Positions 1-10,704 of a stretch of 64,000 bases of DNA are shown here, one piece after another; position 1 is the stretch's first letter, and each line of letters begins with the position of its first letter. The DNA is taken from assembly GCA_001936135.1 (NCBI GenBank), contig CP012812.1, forward strand, positions 2,639,656 to 2,703,655, in the 5' to 3' direction. Made by a program: the position numbers and the translations under genes. The DNA is from Saccharomycopsis fibuligera x Saccharomycopsis cf. fibuligera (lineage: Eukaryota; Ascomycota; Saccharomycetes; Ascoideales; Saccharomycopsidaceae). The notes below the pieces were generated by a model, which saw only the letters and a list, made by a program, of their open reading frames with translations, was not told the DNA's origin and ran no database searches.

Positions 1-675
1 TATCAAATTCAAAAGCATTTCGAAATCATCAAAATCACCAGAGTCTCCTGTCAATGCCAAGTTATTCTGGTATAAATTACTAATATTGTTTTTTGCTTTT
101 AGTACCATGTCTTGTGCTTGATAATACATTTCGGAATGCTTATTAACATTGGCTTCATTATGGTCCATGCTCGCTATGTTCTCTTGGACTTCATTTAGTG
201 CCTCATTTAGTTTTCTAGAAGTTTCGTGAAGCTTTCGAAGCCTATCAACAGTCTGGGTAAACGCTTTCGTTACATCGAGCATTCCAGCAACATCGCCATA
301 TTCATCGAGAACCGGTAAGTGTCTAATTTTATATTTGATCATTTTGTTTAAAGCAGATGATGCCGGCTCATCTACTGTAGCGCAGATAGGATTCCCTGTC
401 ATTATGTCTTTGGCCTTAAGTAATTTGGGGTGTAGTCCTTTGGCCACCACTTTAAAAGCAAGATCCTTAGCGGTGAATATGCCAATAACTTTATTTCGTG
501 AGAAATCTTTTACTAAGGCACAATTGCAGCGCTTCGCTGCCATAGATTTAGATACATTGAATGTGGACTCAAAAGGAGAACATATTATAGGTAACTCTGT
601 ATTCCAAGCCATAATCGAGGCCTTTTGATTTGACTTGGAAAGCGACTGTGAATTCCCACTAGAAACAAGGCTCAT
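1..675 (-). CDS. CBS-domain protein, N-terminal part (gene runs off the left edge)
   Basis: The minus strand is open from an ATG at 675 to the edge of the window (225 codons); an in-frame stop lies upstream and no earlier ATG follows it. After a short Ser-rich leader there are two CBS motifs: one from about residue 23 (ELPIICSPF...GIFTAKDLAFKVV) and one from about residue 90 (AKDIMTGNPICATVDEPA...RHLPVLDEYGDVAGMLDV). A charged, probably coiled-coil stretch follows. CBS pairs bind adenine nucleotides and regulate their host protein. A pair followed by a helical linker matches the start of fungal CBS/PB1 proteins such as S. pombe Mug70, but a second CBS pair and PB1 domain would lie outside the window and cannot be seen. 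The CBS call is firm; the subfamily is inference. Confidence 0.75.
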   Translation of the reverse strand, partial: MSLVSSGNSQSLSKSNQKASIMAWNTELPIICSPFESTFNVSKSMAAKRCNCALVKDFSRNKVIGIFTAKDLAFKVVAKGLHPKLLKAKDIMTGNPICATVDEPASSALNKMIKYKIRHLPVLDEYGDVAGMLDVTKAFTQTVDRLRKLHETSRKLNEALNEVQENIASMDHNEANVNKHSEMYYQAQDMVLKAKNNISNLYQNNLALTGDSGDFDDFEMLLNLI

Positions 676-1192
676 TTTACTTTCAAATTTGTCTTTAAAA
701 AAAATGAGACGTTCTAGCCCCTGAAAGCACTCCGATTGGACTGTAGATGATGAATTCTTGGATGGATTGAATTCCTTTGATTACTGCTTGGTGCCCATAA
801 TTTGGGACTTGGATAAAAGTAAACAGAAACGAAGAAAAAAGACGTTAAAATCTAGAGAAAAAAAGATTAAAAAGGGAAAAAAGCGGGAACATGTGCCCTG
901 GCTCTTTTTCCGTTCCAACTGCGTACATGAACTGCAACACAGTTGATTAACCTGTTCTGGCACTGTTAAATACTAGAAGAGTTATTAACAACTATTGGGC
1001 CAACTGGCTTGTCTTTGAATATCGCAATATTACAATTTTACGCGCATTGCTTAACGACTGTGTCATATGGCTTGCATATGAATGTATGCCCACTGTGCTT
1101 GCGAGACTACAAAAAAGAATATACAAACGAAAACAGTTAGATTCTATAAACTTGAAATGTAAAAACTAATTGATAGTATTACCATATGCAAA
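676..1192. other. Intergenic: CBS-gene promoter and FKS 3' end
   Basis: This is the 5' region of the minus-strand CBS gene and the 3' flank of the FKS gene. Short overlapping reading frames on both strands (about 758-963) are Lys/Phe-rich, low in complexity and match nothing. I see no RNA gene or repeat. Confidence 0.5.
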
Positions 1193-4100
1193 TCAAAACA
1201 TTGTGCTCCACGTTGAAAGACTAGGGGTACCTCTTAGAATTTCCGATGGCGCAGCATCACCCGTGTCATTATTATCTTGCTTATTTGGCTGTATTATGCC
1301 CTGAAAAAATTGAGGAATACGATCAGAGATCTCTGGTGCCAAATGATAAGTGAACTGAGGAACAAGCACCAATGCTAAAAATAAGAGCAATAAAAAGAAG
1401 TATAGAATAGCATATCTTAGAATGATTCTGGCTCTGTGTCTGCGTTTCTTTTTGCTTATGGCTGGCAGCAACAAAATCCTTGTTGGTTTGAACCAAAATA
1501 ACATTATTGAGTGCCATCTATCAATATAAGGAATGAGCAGTATTGGTGTTTGAACATACAATAAGCAGTGACCCAAGACAAAATCTAAAGCAAAGAGAGA
1601 CAGCTCAATAATCTTTACAGCGAACTCCCTAAAAAATAAAATGATTTTGTAATTGTCTGTCTTCGCTTCAAGCCAACTTCCGTCCCACCATGCTTTGTTT
1701 ATATCTGTTTGCTGCTCTTCTCTGCAAAGAAACACAATAGTAATAGTCTGGAATATGAGGTTCTGAAACGAAAACGCACAAATAACGCCCAACAAGGTCC
1801 TCGTAAAGTTCCATCCTTCCAAAAACCAAAAGACTTCCCAGGCAACCAGGTGGCCAATAACCGCTAGTCCGTGAGCTATTGTTGCCATCACCGCTCCAAT
1901 GCGCTTATAGCAAAGTCTAAACATAGAACCAATAATCATGCCTGTTGGCATTGATATTAAAATTATGACCGTATTGAAGGCTATTGGAAAAGCAACCATC
2001 AAAGCCAATCTTAACACAGAATTAGTAAGCTGCACGTCTTTAACCCCATTTTGTGCATTGATAAATGTGTAAGCGAAGAAGGAAGATGCCGTATAAAACA
2101 TGGGCACGATAATATCACCAAAAATTAAGTTGAGAAATGTTGGCTTTTGGCTGCTTTTTATTTTTTTATTCACTTTTCCTAGCTTATAACCTGTAAATCT
2201 TGATCTGGTTTCTCGAGTAAACGTTATCCAGGCTTTTGGGTGATATTTGGCATTGCCTCTCGACAACCATCGAATATAGTCTCTATAATCAATGAAGAAT
2301 TCTGACCAGGCAAATTGATGTGGATTAAATATAAATGGTGCCAAACATAATGAAATTGTTGTTACCCAAAACCACAGTAAAGCGGGTTGCCACATTGATA
2401 TTGACGCAAACAAAAGAGCCATGAATATATAAGCTCCAGAGTATATTGATATGGTCGCAAACCTAGAATACTGATCGCTAAATGCTAATCTTGTTGTTGC
2501 TAATCCTCTTCCACTGGATATATACTTCGCCCCGCCCAAAGTGATGTTTTCCATTAATGATACAGAATATACCTGACAGACAAACACTTCAAATATCGGT
2601 GATAACGAGAGAAAGTGGAATGCAAGTCTAGTGATAGCTTTCCAGTAGCCTCTCTCTGTAAACTCTTGTAGAATTAGTGGTAAAAAGGCGATGAAAAAAC
2701 AAATGAAGACTGAGAGTACAAATCTTGTCACCCAATCCAAGACCGGTTGAATGTTGTAGCAGCCTAAAGGCAGTTGCATGTCAGTTATCGGCACATCTTT
2801 GTTATAGACGCACTTTATTGTTTCGTGACTCAAAGCGCCAAGGTTAATTATAACACACATAAATAAGTTCACGGACAAAATTATGAACAAGTTATTGATA
2901 TGAAAACCTGCGTGAGCATAATAAAATGACAAAAATCTATCCAACGGTAGTTGTGTTCCTAGGTAGAAGTATTCTCTGCTAAGAAGTTGCTCACCCATCC
3001 CAGCTCCAATTTTCGTTGTGAAATTTAAAATCGATCCAAAACCTAAGTCTCTTCCTTTGCCACACTGGAAGTAATCACAGTGCTTAATTCTTCCACCGCG
3101 ACATACTGCTGTCATTCCAGCGTATATGTCCTCATTTAGGTGAAGCTCTTTTTGGGCTTTGGAAATACCTCCTCTAGTGGTCATAAAAATTGCGTTCAAA
3201 AAATCAGGATGACCGTAATGTAACTTTCCACCAATAATTGCTAAGGTTCTGGCAAATAATGTTCCAAAAGTTTGCTCTTTCCCGGCAGCAACATCACCTA
3301 AAACTCCTGAATTTTCTGAAAATATATATTCCCTTGCTCCTAATATCGCCACTGGGGATAGCTGCTCTGTTGTCATGTCAGGAACATAAGGATTGGTATT
3401 TAAGTTTCTATACTCCTCAAACTCAGCTAATACAGAGCGGATCTTCAAACACTCTTCCATATAATGATCTTGGTTTGCATCTATGACTTGAATATACTCG
3501 CCCCGATAAAATATTATTGCGTGGTTTTGATTATCAGCTTTACCGTCACCAAGAATGGGATTACCAGAAAGCTTGATTCTATACTTAGGTATTCTTTTTC
3601 CTTCCGAGTCTAGCTTTGAATTTCCATCAATTAAACAAGAATAATAAACATCATCGTCTGGGTCGTCACTAGTTGATATTTTCTGAAGATATGCAATTTG
3701 TAAGTGAGGATATGCCTTTAACAGAAAATCAGTATCTTGTTTTTCGTCATTTGAAAATTGTTCGTATCTTTGCATGGAGACAACCATTCTAAACTTTCTA
3801 AACGCCATGGTTTCTACTTCGGACTCTATGTCACCCCCCGTAAACATTAATTCTGTAATAAATTCTGGATTTTCAACCCTATACAAGAGTTTCAAAGCTT
3901 TTGCATAATTCATGAATCCAGATATAGTTCTGTAAAGTGTTTGTGATCTAAGTGAAGCCCAAACTCTTGTTCTTAAAGTAAATTCTGGGGTTACGCTTTT
4001 GTATCCAACAACAAAAAAAGGCATATCAAGTATTTTGCTTCTGTATGGGTTGTCTAGCGCCTCTTTTTCTGTGCTGACATGGTTATAAAAATATTCGTTA

Positions 4101-6616
4101 TTGTTTTCTTTTTGTGCCTGCTCTAGTTTCTGGCCAGCAAGAACTCTTGTATCATTAACAAAACAGCTCCATTCTACTGGATACAAAACCTTCAAATACT
4201 CTAATAAAGTAAGTTTTGAGTGGGCATCCGTTTCTCTAATAACCTCCTTCAAGGTAAGAATAATCTTTTCACCATAATGAGGAACAAGCACCGTGAAAGT
4301 TGGCATGCCTTCAACAGGTATTGGATCTGGCATACTGCTCGCCAATGAGCGAGCAAAAAAAGAAATTCGTCGTTCAGCCTCAGCATTCTTTGGAAAATAT
4401 TCATCCCTTCCATCCTCATTACTATCGTTTTTTGTTACAAAAAACGAGGGTGCTTTTAATGCTTTTCTTCCTTCAATTTCGGAATCAACTTGCAAGTACA
4501 ACAGCTTGTTTACATGATCAATAGTTAATATATGCTCTTTGTACATCGTGATAACAATTCCATTCCAAATCTGGGAGACCAATATTTTTGGTTTGTACTT
4601 CACCTCCATTTCTGTAGTTGCTAGTATTTTTGTGTATATTCTTTTTGGGAGGGTGCTGTACTGATTTTTCCAGGGACTTAAAACAGAAAATCCGGCTTTA
4701 TATGATGAGAAGCAAGAGAAGATACAATTGCAAATAATGTACCAAAGGTATGTGTCAAGGAAGAACAAAATTAAGTCTGTCAAGTACATTAACACAAGGA
4801 CAATTTGAGGCTGATATAAACAAAGCATATTGCCAAAATACCGTTCACCGTTGCACCGGGTCATTTTCATGATTGACAAATCTCTTATTGGATCTCTCAA
4901 AGAAAGGGTCAAAAAATAATAAGATTCTGTGAACTTGCATGCGAATATAATTAACCACAGCAGGTAGGAAGAGATTTGGCCTGCTGCGTCTAATTTTGGA
5001 AATGCTGCAGTAAACTGTAGCGATGCATGATACTTTCTGACATGAGACTTTGGGGTACTTAAGTATGACCCGAATAATGCGCCAAGGGGCCGCGAAGCAA
5101 AAAATGTGAAAGTCAACAACGATATGACAAACTGAACAATTGATAATATAAATGCTGATTTAGAGTAAACATTCAAGGGAACGTAGCCTAAAATATATCC
5201 CGATGGAGCTATATTAATTATCATAATGACCACAACCAGGCAAAACCTTCTAAATAGATGTTGTGCCCCAGGCCACCCTCGTGGAACGAAACACCATTCT
5301 GCTAATGTTGCAACTAACTGAATCAAGCAAGCGATTGTTCCGCCAAATGATACAACGGACAATGTCACTTGTGGTAAAGGCTTATTATCAACTGTTTGAA
5401 CATAATTGACAGTATAAAGAGTTGGTGAATTGAAGGCGGTGTAGTACCAGAAAGTTGATAAATGAATTATCCAAATTCTATTGAAATTTGTGAACAAATG
5501 CATCCATGTTCTTCTTTCCTTGTAAGTCTTGAAAAAAACTTTTTTCCAAATAACTTCTTTAAGCCTTTTGAACCTTTGTTCTTTAGGAAGGCTCATCAAT
5601 TTTGTCTTGTCTTGTAACATAATTCTATAAAGTCCTTTTTTATACCAAAATAGTTGATTAACATCGTCATACCCAATAACTTTTTTATGATCTCTATCTC
5701 TCTTCACATAAGTGTTGTGTACTTTTTTGTATGTTTGGTTTCTCATAAATGTATATAAGGGAGTAATTACCTGTTCAAGAAAGGCTTCGTTCTTAGCCGT
5801 GTTGCTTTGATCTCCATTCTCCAAAGGCTGTTTCGCTTTATAAGAGTCATATGCTAATTTAAAAATAAAGCAAATCGCTTCCGGTATAAACCGCACCTGA
5901 TTTGCTTCACCCCATATTAAAAGGTACAAAGCAACTTGCTCCACCATCTCTTTTGCTGACAATGCCTTGTTTTTGAGCTTCCATCTATACTCTATTCCTT
6001 GAAAAGATTTTGACTTTAAGTCTTCCATGATAGTCCCAGCAATTTCTGCAGTCTTGTCATTGAGCGAGTTCCCTGGTTTATTGGATTCATGAGTTGGTTC
6101 TTTATCTTTATCTCTTGGGCTTATATCAAGATCGTCAATTGCATCGATGTCAAGCATTGCTGAAAAGTACCACTTTCGATAGTTTGCATTTTCACCTCCG
6201 ATATAATCAGCATGTAGTGTTACTAATGCTATATCCGCTGGCAATCTGCTAGCTCTTGAATCCAGCTGCACCATAAAGTGATCGTAAATGTTTAGCATTG
6301 AGTCTTGTTGAAAGCCAAAATAGTCTTTTAAGCTTGTAAATATTTCTTTTATCTCCTCCCTGCTTATTGACTGATCATTTTCTTCACACCAACACGGATA
6401 CTCTGAAGTTCGATACAAATAGGGTCTGGATCCAGTGCTTTCTTGATCCCCAGGATTACCTTCGGCAGGAAATGTGGTACTATAGTTATAGTTGTTTGAG
6501 TTTTGTGTATATTCTTGGTTAGGATTTGTATTATAATCATATTCTTGAGAATAATTGGCTTCCCCATTATCGTCAAGGTCGTCCTGGGTGCCGAATCTGT
6601 CATCGGGGTTTTCCAT
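1193..6616 (-). CDS. FKS: 1,3-beta-glucan synthase catalytic subunit (FKS family)
   Basis: An 1807-residue multi-pass plasma-membrane glucosyltransferase that makes cell-wall 1,3-beta-glucan from UDP-glucose, normally with Rho1 as regulator. The N terminus is Asn/Gln/Tyr-rich; an FKS1 domain (PEAICFIFKLAYD) precedes the first membrane cluster. Echinocandin hot spot 1 is canonical, FLTLSLRDP at about residues 568-576. The cytosolic core is well kept (GDIESEVETMAFRKFRMV; YIQVIDANQDHYMEE; KLHYGHPDFLNAIFMTTRGG; GRIKHCDYFQCGKGRDLGFG), followed by the C-terminal membrane cluster. Hot spot 2 reads DWVTRFVL near residue 1290, unlike the DWVRRYTL of Fks1-type enzymes. It is slightly shorter than S. 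cerevisiae Fks1 (1876) and close to Fks3 (1785). The family is certain; which paralogue it is remains open. Confidence 0.95.
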   Translation of the reverse strand: MENPDDRFGTQDDLDDNGEANYSQEYDYNTNPNQEYTQNSNNYNYSTTFPAEGNPGDQESTGSRPYLYRTSEYPCWCEENDQSISREEIKEIFTSLKDYFGFQQDSMLNIYDHFMVQLDSRASRLPADIALVTLHADYIGGENANYRKWYFSAMLDIDAIDDLDISPRDKDKEPTHESNKPGNSLNDKTAEIAGTIMEDLKSKSFQGIEYRWKLKNKALSAKEMVEQVALYLLIWGEANQVRFIPEAICFIFKLAYDSYKAKQPLENGDQSNTAKNEAFLEQVITPLYTFMRNQTYKKVHNTYVKRDRDHKKVIGYDDVNQLFWYKKGLYRIMLQDKTKLMSLPKEQRFKRLKEVIWKKVFFKTYKERRTWMHLFTNFNRIWIIHLSTFWYYTAFNSPTLYTVNYVQTVDNKPLPQVTLSVVSFGGTIACLIQLVATLAEWCFVPRGWPGAQHLFRRFCLVVVIMIINIAPSGYILGYVPLNVYSKSAFILSIVQFVISLLTFTFFASRPLGALFGSYLSTPKSHVRKYHASLQFTAAFPKLDAAGQISSYLLWLIIFACKFTESYYFLTLSLRDPIRDLSIMKMTRCNGERYFGNMLCLYQPQIVLVLMYLTDLILFFLDTYLWYIICNCIFSCFSSYKAGFSVLSPWKNQYSTLPKRIYTKILATTEMEVKYKPKILVSQIWNGIVITMYKEHILTIDHVNKLLYLQVDSEIEGRKALKAPSFFVTKNDSNEDGRDEYFPKNAEAERRISFFARSLASSMPDPIPVEGMPTFTVLVPHYGEKIILTLKEVIRETDAHSKLTLLEYLKVLYPVEWSCFVNDTRVLAGQKLEQAQKENNNEYFYNHVSTEKEALDNPYRSKILDMPFFVVGYKSVTPEFTLRTRVWASLRSQTLYRTISGFMNYAKALKLLYRVENPEFITELMFTGGDIESEVETMAFRKFRMVVSMQRYEQFSNDEKQDTDFLLKAYPHLQIAYLQKISTSDDPDDDVYYSCLIDGNSKLDSEGKRIPKYRIKLSGNPILGDGKADNQNHAIIFYRGEYIQVIDANQDHYMEECLKIRSVLAEFEEYRNLNTNPYVPDMTTEQLSPVAILGAREYIFSENSGVLGDVAAGKEQTFGTLFARTLAIIGGKLHYGHPDFLNAIFMTTRGGISKAQKELHLNEDIYAGMTAVCRGGRIKHCDYFQCGKGRDLGFGSILNFTTKIGAGMGEQLLSREYFYLGTQLPLDRFLSFYYAHAGFHINNLFIILSVNLFMCVIINLGALSHETIKCVYNKDVPITDMQLPLGCYNIQPVLDWVTRFVLSVFICFFIAFLPLILQEFTERGYWKAITRLAFHFLSLSPIFEVFVCQVYSVSLMENITLGGAKYISSGRGLATTRLAFSDQYSRFATISIYSGAYIFMALLFASISMWQPALLWFWVTTISLCLAPFIFNPHQFAWSEFFIDYRDYIRWLSRGNAKYHPKAWITFTRETRSRFTGYKLGKVNKKIKSSQKPTFLNLIFGDIIVPMFYTASSFFAYTFINAQNGVKDVQLTNSVLRLALMVAFPIAFNTVIILISMPTGMIIGSMFRLCYKRIGAVMATIAHGLAVIGHLVAWEVFWFLEGWNFTRTLLGVICAFSFQNLIFQTITIVFLCREEQQTDINKAWWDGSWLEAKTDNYKIILFFREFAVKIIELSLFALDFVLGHCLLYVQTPILLIPYIDRWHSIMLFWFKPTRILLLPAISKKKRRHRARIILRYAILYFFLLLLFLALVLVPQFTYHLAPEISDRIPQFFQGIIQPNKQDNNDTGDAAPSEILRGTPSLSTWSTMF

Positions 6617-7015
6617 TTTTATCTAGTACTATTGCCGAGTTTATCTTTAGCGCGATCTTCACTGAAGAACAACCGGCCTAATATTCAAGCAAGCTGGTAG
6701 TAATTCATCATTAGTTTAGTAAGGATGGTGTTATTCATCTAGAAATCATCCGTTTTTGTGATCTGGGGACAATGCGTTTGTGCAGATTAAGCGCCAAAGA
6801 AGTATGCTAAAGGGACGCACGTCTACATGCATATAATATAATGTCTGAAAAGGAAGCAGAAAAAAAATACGCAAAACACATGTTTATATAAAAATGCCTT
6901 ATATAATTGTATAAAAGTTAATAAAGTTAAACAAAAATGACCACATTGGCTATGTATTTTTATCTTTGGAATAGCTAAAGAAAAGTACCCGCTCCCTATA
7001 TCAGACTCGAATCGC
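6617..7015. other. Intergenic: FKS promoter and ILS1 3' end
   Basis: About 400 bp between two same-strand genes. It is AT-rich, with a T/A-rich stretch near 6850-6930 that would suit the ILS1 polyadenylation region. I recognise no gene or named site. Confidence 0.45.
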
Positions 7016-10000
7016 TCACAATCTAAGCAATCTCAATTTGAAAGTGGCTTGCTGAATTTCCTGTTCTTCGTCAGCAATAACTCTGTCTTCTGGAGCGTCG
7101 TCATAGACGGAAATCTCACCCCTACAAGTCTTTTCCAACAAATGAGAGTAATCCTTAATAACTTTTTCCAAACCGATTGGATCTTTGATCAATTGATATT
7201 GCACAAGAACGTCATCAGTAGCTTGCAAACCACCCTTCTTACGCAATCTTTGAATACGGTTGACAACCTCTCTTGCAATACCTTCAGTTTTTAATTCATC
7301 ATAGATATTAACATCCAAGATAATCAAAACATCGTTATCAGATCTAACTTCTTGACCATCATCACCTCTGTCTTCTGGCAAACCTCTAATAACATTCAAG
7401 TCTCCCTCAACCAAGCTAATATTTTCAATTATAATTTCACCAGATTCTAGGTATGCTTGGACCTGCTCAGAGGTTAAGTTTGGCAAAGCATTCTTGACAA
7501 TTTTAACATCTTTCTTCAATTTTTTACCCAAAGTTGGCCAGTCAGCAACAGCGCTATAAACAACACCATATTTGGCTTCATCTGATGTGATGACCAATTC
7601 TCTAACGTTCAATTCTTCAAGAATGTATTTTTCCAAGGATTTAATGTCTTGCAAATAATCAGGATCAGAATGCAAGATAACCAAAGATTTTAATGGAGTT
7701 TTCAAAGAGATAGTCTTCTTGTCACGAATGTTTCTGCCCAATTCAATAACTTTCTGCATACGGCCGATAGCAACCTCAATTTTGGAATCAAAACGGCTCT
7801 TGTCAACAGTTGGATAACTCAAAAAATGAACAGATCTAGTATCTTTAGTCAATGTAGCTAAGTACTCATTGGAGAAAAATGGTACCAATTGTTTATATAT
7901 ATTATCAGCCAAAAATGGAGTAAATGGAGCCATAGCTCTAGATAAAGTCATCAAAGTAATAGACAATGTGTTCAAAGCTTTCAACCCATCTTCCACACCG
8001 CTTTCACACTTCAATCTTCTTCTGTTAAATCTAATGTACCAGTTGGTCAAATCATCAATTAAACGCAACAATTTTGGAACGACGGTGTATAGTCTATATT
8101 CACCCATTTCCTGATGAATATACTCGATCAAAGATTGCAAAGAGGCCAAAATCCATCTGTCCATAACATTGGTCGAAGTGAAGTCAGCATTGTATTGAAA
8201 TTCAACATTATGTTGTTTTTTTAACAATGCTACTTGACCTTCCAAGAATTTGAAAGAGTTCAACCAAGGCAACAATACCTTTGAAACCACTTCTTTCACA
8301 CCATCTTCAGAGAATCTTAAAGATTCACCCTTTAAGACAGGAGAGTTAATCAAATACAATCTTAATGCATCAGCACCATACTTACTCAAAATCAAATCAG
8401 GATTTGGATAGTTCTTTAATCTCTTTGACATCTTCTTACCATCAGAAGCCAACACAATACCGTTAACAATAACGTTTTGGAAAGGAGCAGTCTTGAATAA
8501 AAGAGTACCCAAGACGGTCAAGGTATAAAACCAACCTCTAGTTTGATCCAAACCTTCAGCAATAAAGTTGGCTGGGAAAGCATCATGGAACTTGTCTTTG
8601 TTTTCAAAAGGATAATGCTTGGAAGCGTAAGGCATAGCGCCAGATTCAAACCAACAATCAAAAACTTCTTCAATTCTGCGCAACACACCTTTACCCTTCT
8701 TAGATGGGATTGTAATATGATCAATGCTGTCCCTATGCAAGTCAGTGATGTCATCTCTGCCAGAAAGCTCTTTCAACTCTTCAACACTGTGAATAACCAC
8801 AATTTCTTCGTAGTCTTCACTGACCCATAATGGAATAGGGGTACCCCAGTATCTACTTCTGGAGAAATTCCAATCTCTAGCATTACCAATCCAGCTTAAA
8901 AATCTGTTTTTCACTGTCAAAGGAACCCATCTAGTTTTTTCCACATTTTCCAACATCTCTGGAACAGAATCCTTAACCTTGATAAACCATGCAGGAATAG
9001 TTTTTTGAAGCAATGGGGTATCAGATCTCCAGCAGAATGGATAACTATGTCTCGCTTGAGCATTGACTAATAAGTTGCCAGAAGCGGTTAAATCCTTAAT
9101 AATCTTCTTATCGGCGTCCTTTACATAAAGGCCGGCGTAATCAGGAACCTCCTCAGTAAACTTACCAAGATCGTCAATAGGACATGGTGGGTGTTGACCC
9201 TTGAAAACGCCCCATTTTGCACACACAATGTTATCGTCTTCACCATGAGCTGGAGCTTGGTGAACAATACCAGTACCACTCTCAGCGCTAACATATTCAG
9301 CTGAAATGACTCTAAAAGCGGTGTCTTTGAAGTCTTCGTAGAAGAAGTTGAATAAAGGTTTATATTTCAAGCCCACCAAATCCTTACCCTTGATTTTCTC
9401 CACAACCTTTAACTTCTCCTTCTTTGGTTTCTTGTACAAAGTAGTAAGCAAAGATTCAAGCAAAATGAAGTATTTGCCTTTAGTTTCATCGTAAATTTTA
9501 GCATACTCAAACTCTTCATTGACACAAAGAGCCAAGTTACTTGGCAAAGTCCACGGGGTAGTGGTCCATGCTACCAAATAGGTATCTGGATCGTTTTCTA
9601 ATTGAAAGCCAATGGTAACAGCTGGGTCCAAAACCTCTTTATAGTTTTGCTGAGCTTCAAAAGATGACAATGGGGTGGTCAAACCAGTGGAGTATGGCAT
9701 GACTCTGAATCCTCTGTAAACGAGACCTTTGTCAAACAATTCGGCAAAAGCCCACCAAACAGATTCCATGAAAGTTGGGTACAAAGTTTTGTAATCATTA
9801 TCAAAATCAATCCACCTTCCCAATCTTCCAATGGTTTCTCTCCATTCACCGGAGTATCTCATGACAATAGCTCTACATTCCTTGTTGTAGTTATCAATTC
9901 CCATTTTCATGACATCGTGTTTACCAGTGATTCCAAACTTCTTGTCAATCTCATGTTCCACGGGAACACCATGGGTATCCCAACCAAATCTTCTTTCGAC

Positions 10001-10237
10001 ATACTTGCCGTTCATTGAGTGGTATCTTGGAACAATATCTTTGATGGTGGAAGCCAAGATGTGACCGTAATGAGGAGCACCAGTTGCAAATGGAGGTCCA
10101 TCGTAGAAAGCCCACTGCGGTTTGCCTTCATTCAACTTGTTGGACGTGTGAAAAGCATCGATCTCATTCCAAAAATTCAAGACCTTTTCTTCTTCCTTTG
10201 GGAAAGAAAATCCTGTCTTAGGAAGTTCGTCAGACAT
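7016..10237 (-). CDS. ILS1: Cytosolic isoleucyl-tRNA synthetase
   Basis: Class Ia synthetase that charges tRNA-Ile. From the chosen start it is 1073 residues, next to 1072 for S. cerevisiae Ils1. The reading frame extends 30 codons upstream to 10327, but alignment with the family (MSDELPKTGFSFPKEEE) begins at the ATG at 10237. The extension (MKWEKFVSPLC...) looks like leader sequence, though an alternative mitochondrial form is not excluded. The HIGH motif is HYGH at residues 56-59; the KMSKS motif is KMSKR near residue 602. The editing (CP1) domain holds TTTPWTLPSN, and the anticodon-binding and C-terminal extension of eukaryotic IleRS follow. No in-frame CTG turned up in the roughly 130 codons I scanned, as expected for a highly expressed gene. 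Confidence 0.96.
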   Translation of the reverse strand: MSDELPKTGFSFPKEEEKVLNFWNEIDAFHTSNKLNEGKPQWAFYDGPPFATGAPHYGHILASTIKDIVPRYHSMNGKYVERRFGWDTHGVPVEHEIDKKFGITGKHDVMKMGIDNYNKECRAIVMRYSGEWRETIGRLGRWIDFDNDYKTLYPTFMESVWWAFAELFDKGLVYRGFRVMPYSTGLTTPLSSFEAQQNYKEVLDPAVTIGFQLENDPDTYLVAWTTTPWTLPSNLALCVNEEFEYAKIYDETKGKYFILLESLLTTLYKKPKKEKLKVVEKIKGKDLVGLKYKPLFNFFYEDFKDTAFRVISAEYVSAESGTGIVHQAPAHGEDDNIVCAKWGVFKGQHPPCPIDDLGKFTEEVPDYAGLYVKDADKKIIKDLTASGNLLVNAQARHSYPFCWRSDTPLLQKTIPAWFIKVKDSVPEMLENVEKTRWVPLTVKNRFLSWIGNARDWNFSRSRYWGTPIPLWVSEDYEEIVVIHSVEELKELSGRDDITDLHRDSIDHITIPSKKGKGVLRRIEEVFDCWFESGAMPYASKHYPFENKDKFHDAFPANFIAEGLDQTRGWFYTLTVLGTLLFKTAPFQNVIVNGIVLASDGKKMSKRLKNYPNPDLILSKYGADALRLYLINSPVLKGESLRFSEDGVKEVVSKVLLPWLNSFKFLEGQVALLKKQHNVEFQYNADFTSTNVMDRWILASLQSLIEYIHQEMGEYRLYTVVPKLLRLIDDLTNWYIRFNRRRLKCESGVEDGLKALNTLSITLMTLSRAMAPFTPFLADNIYKQLVPFFSNEYLATLTKDTRSVHFLSYPTVDKSRFDSKIEVAIGRMQKVIELGRNIRDKKTISLKTPLKSLVILHSDPDYLQDIKSLEKYILEELNVRELVITSDEAKYGVVYSAVADWPTLGKKLKKDVKIVKNALPNLTSEQVQAYLESGEIIIENISLVEGDLNVIRGLPEDRGDDGQEVRSDNDVLIILDVNIYDELKTEGIAREVVNRIQRLRKKGGLQATDDVLVQYQLIKDPIGLEKVIKDYSHLLEKTCRGEISVYDDAPEDRVIADEEQEIQQATFKLRLLRL

Positions 10238-10704
10238 TGCTTGGTACTTTTTGTGTAGATTTATGTATCTATTGCAAGAGGTGAAAATCAAGATACATAG
10301 AGGGCTGACAAATTTTTCCCACTTCAACGTTGAGCTTTGATTTTCAACTCGTCAGTAGAAAAAAAATAGGAAAAGAAGGTGAGGGCATCTGCACATTCAG
10401 TCACCGGGGATAACCCGGAACGTTGGTCGGTACTATTATACTGATACCGAGATTGTGGAACATACATATCCACAGAAAGTCAAAGTGACACAGACAACAT
10501 CAATTAAGGGTTAGTACTTATTTACAGTAGTGATACCGTCAGGAATGGTCCTGGGAGAGCAATTAAAGCATTTCGAACAAGCCACAATAACATAAGATAA
10601 ACTGATAAAGAATACTGTTGAAAGTTCTTTTAATTTTATTTACTAAGGTAAGATAACGCATAATTATGATAAACTAAAGCAGTACTAGCACTATAGTTCT
10701 TCGC
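10238..10704. other. Intergenic: ILS1 promoter and ARG7 3' end
   Basis: Promoter side of ILS1 and 3' flank of ARG7, both minus-strand. A perfect 5-bp inverted repeat, CCGGG-gataa-CCCGG, lies at 10404-10418 and may be a factor site; it resembles but does not match the Reb1 core. Nothing else is recognisable. Confidence 0.4.

Noticed and set aside
10238-10327. 30-codon N-terminal extension of the isoleucyl-tRNA synthetase
   Set aside because: Family similarity and length match the downstream ATG; the extension looks like leader sequence, though a minor organelle form cannot be excluded.
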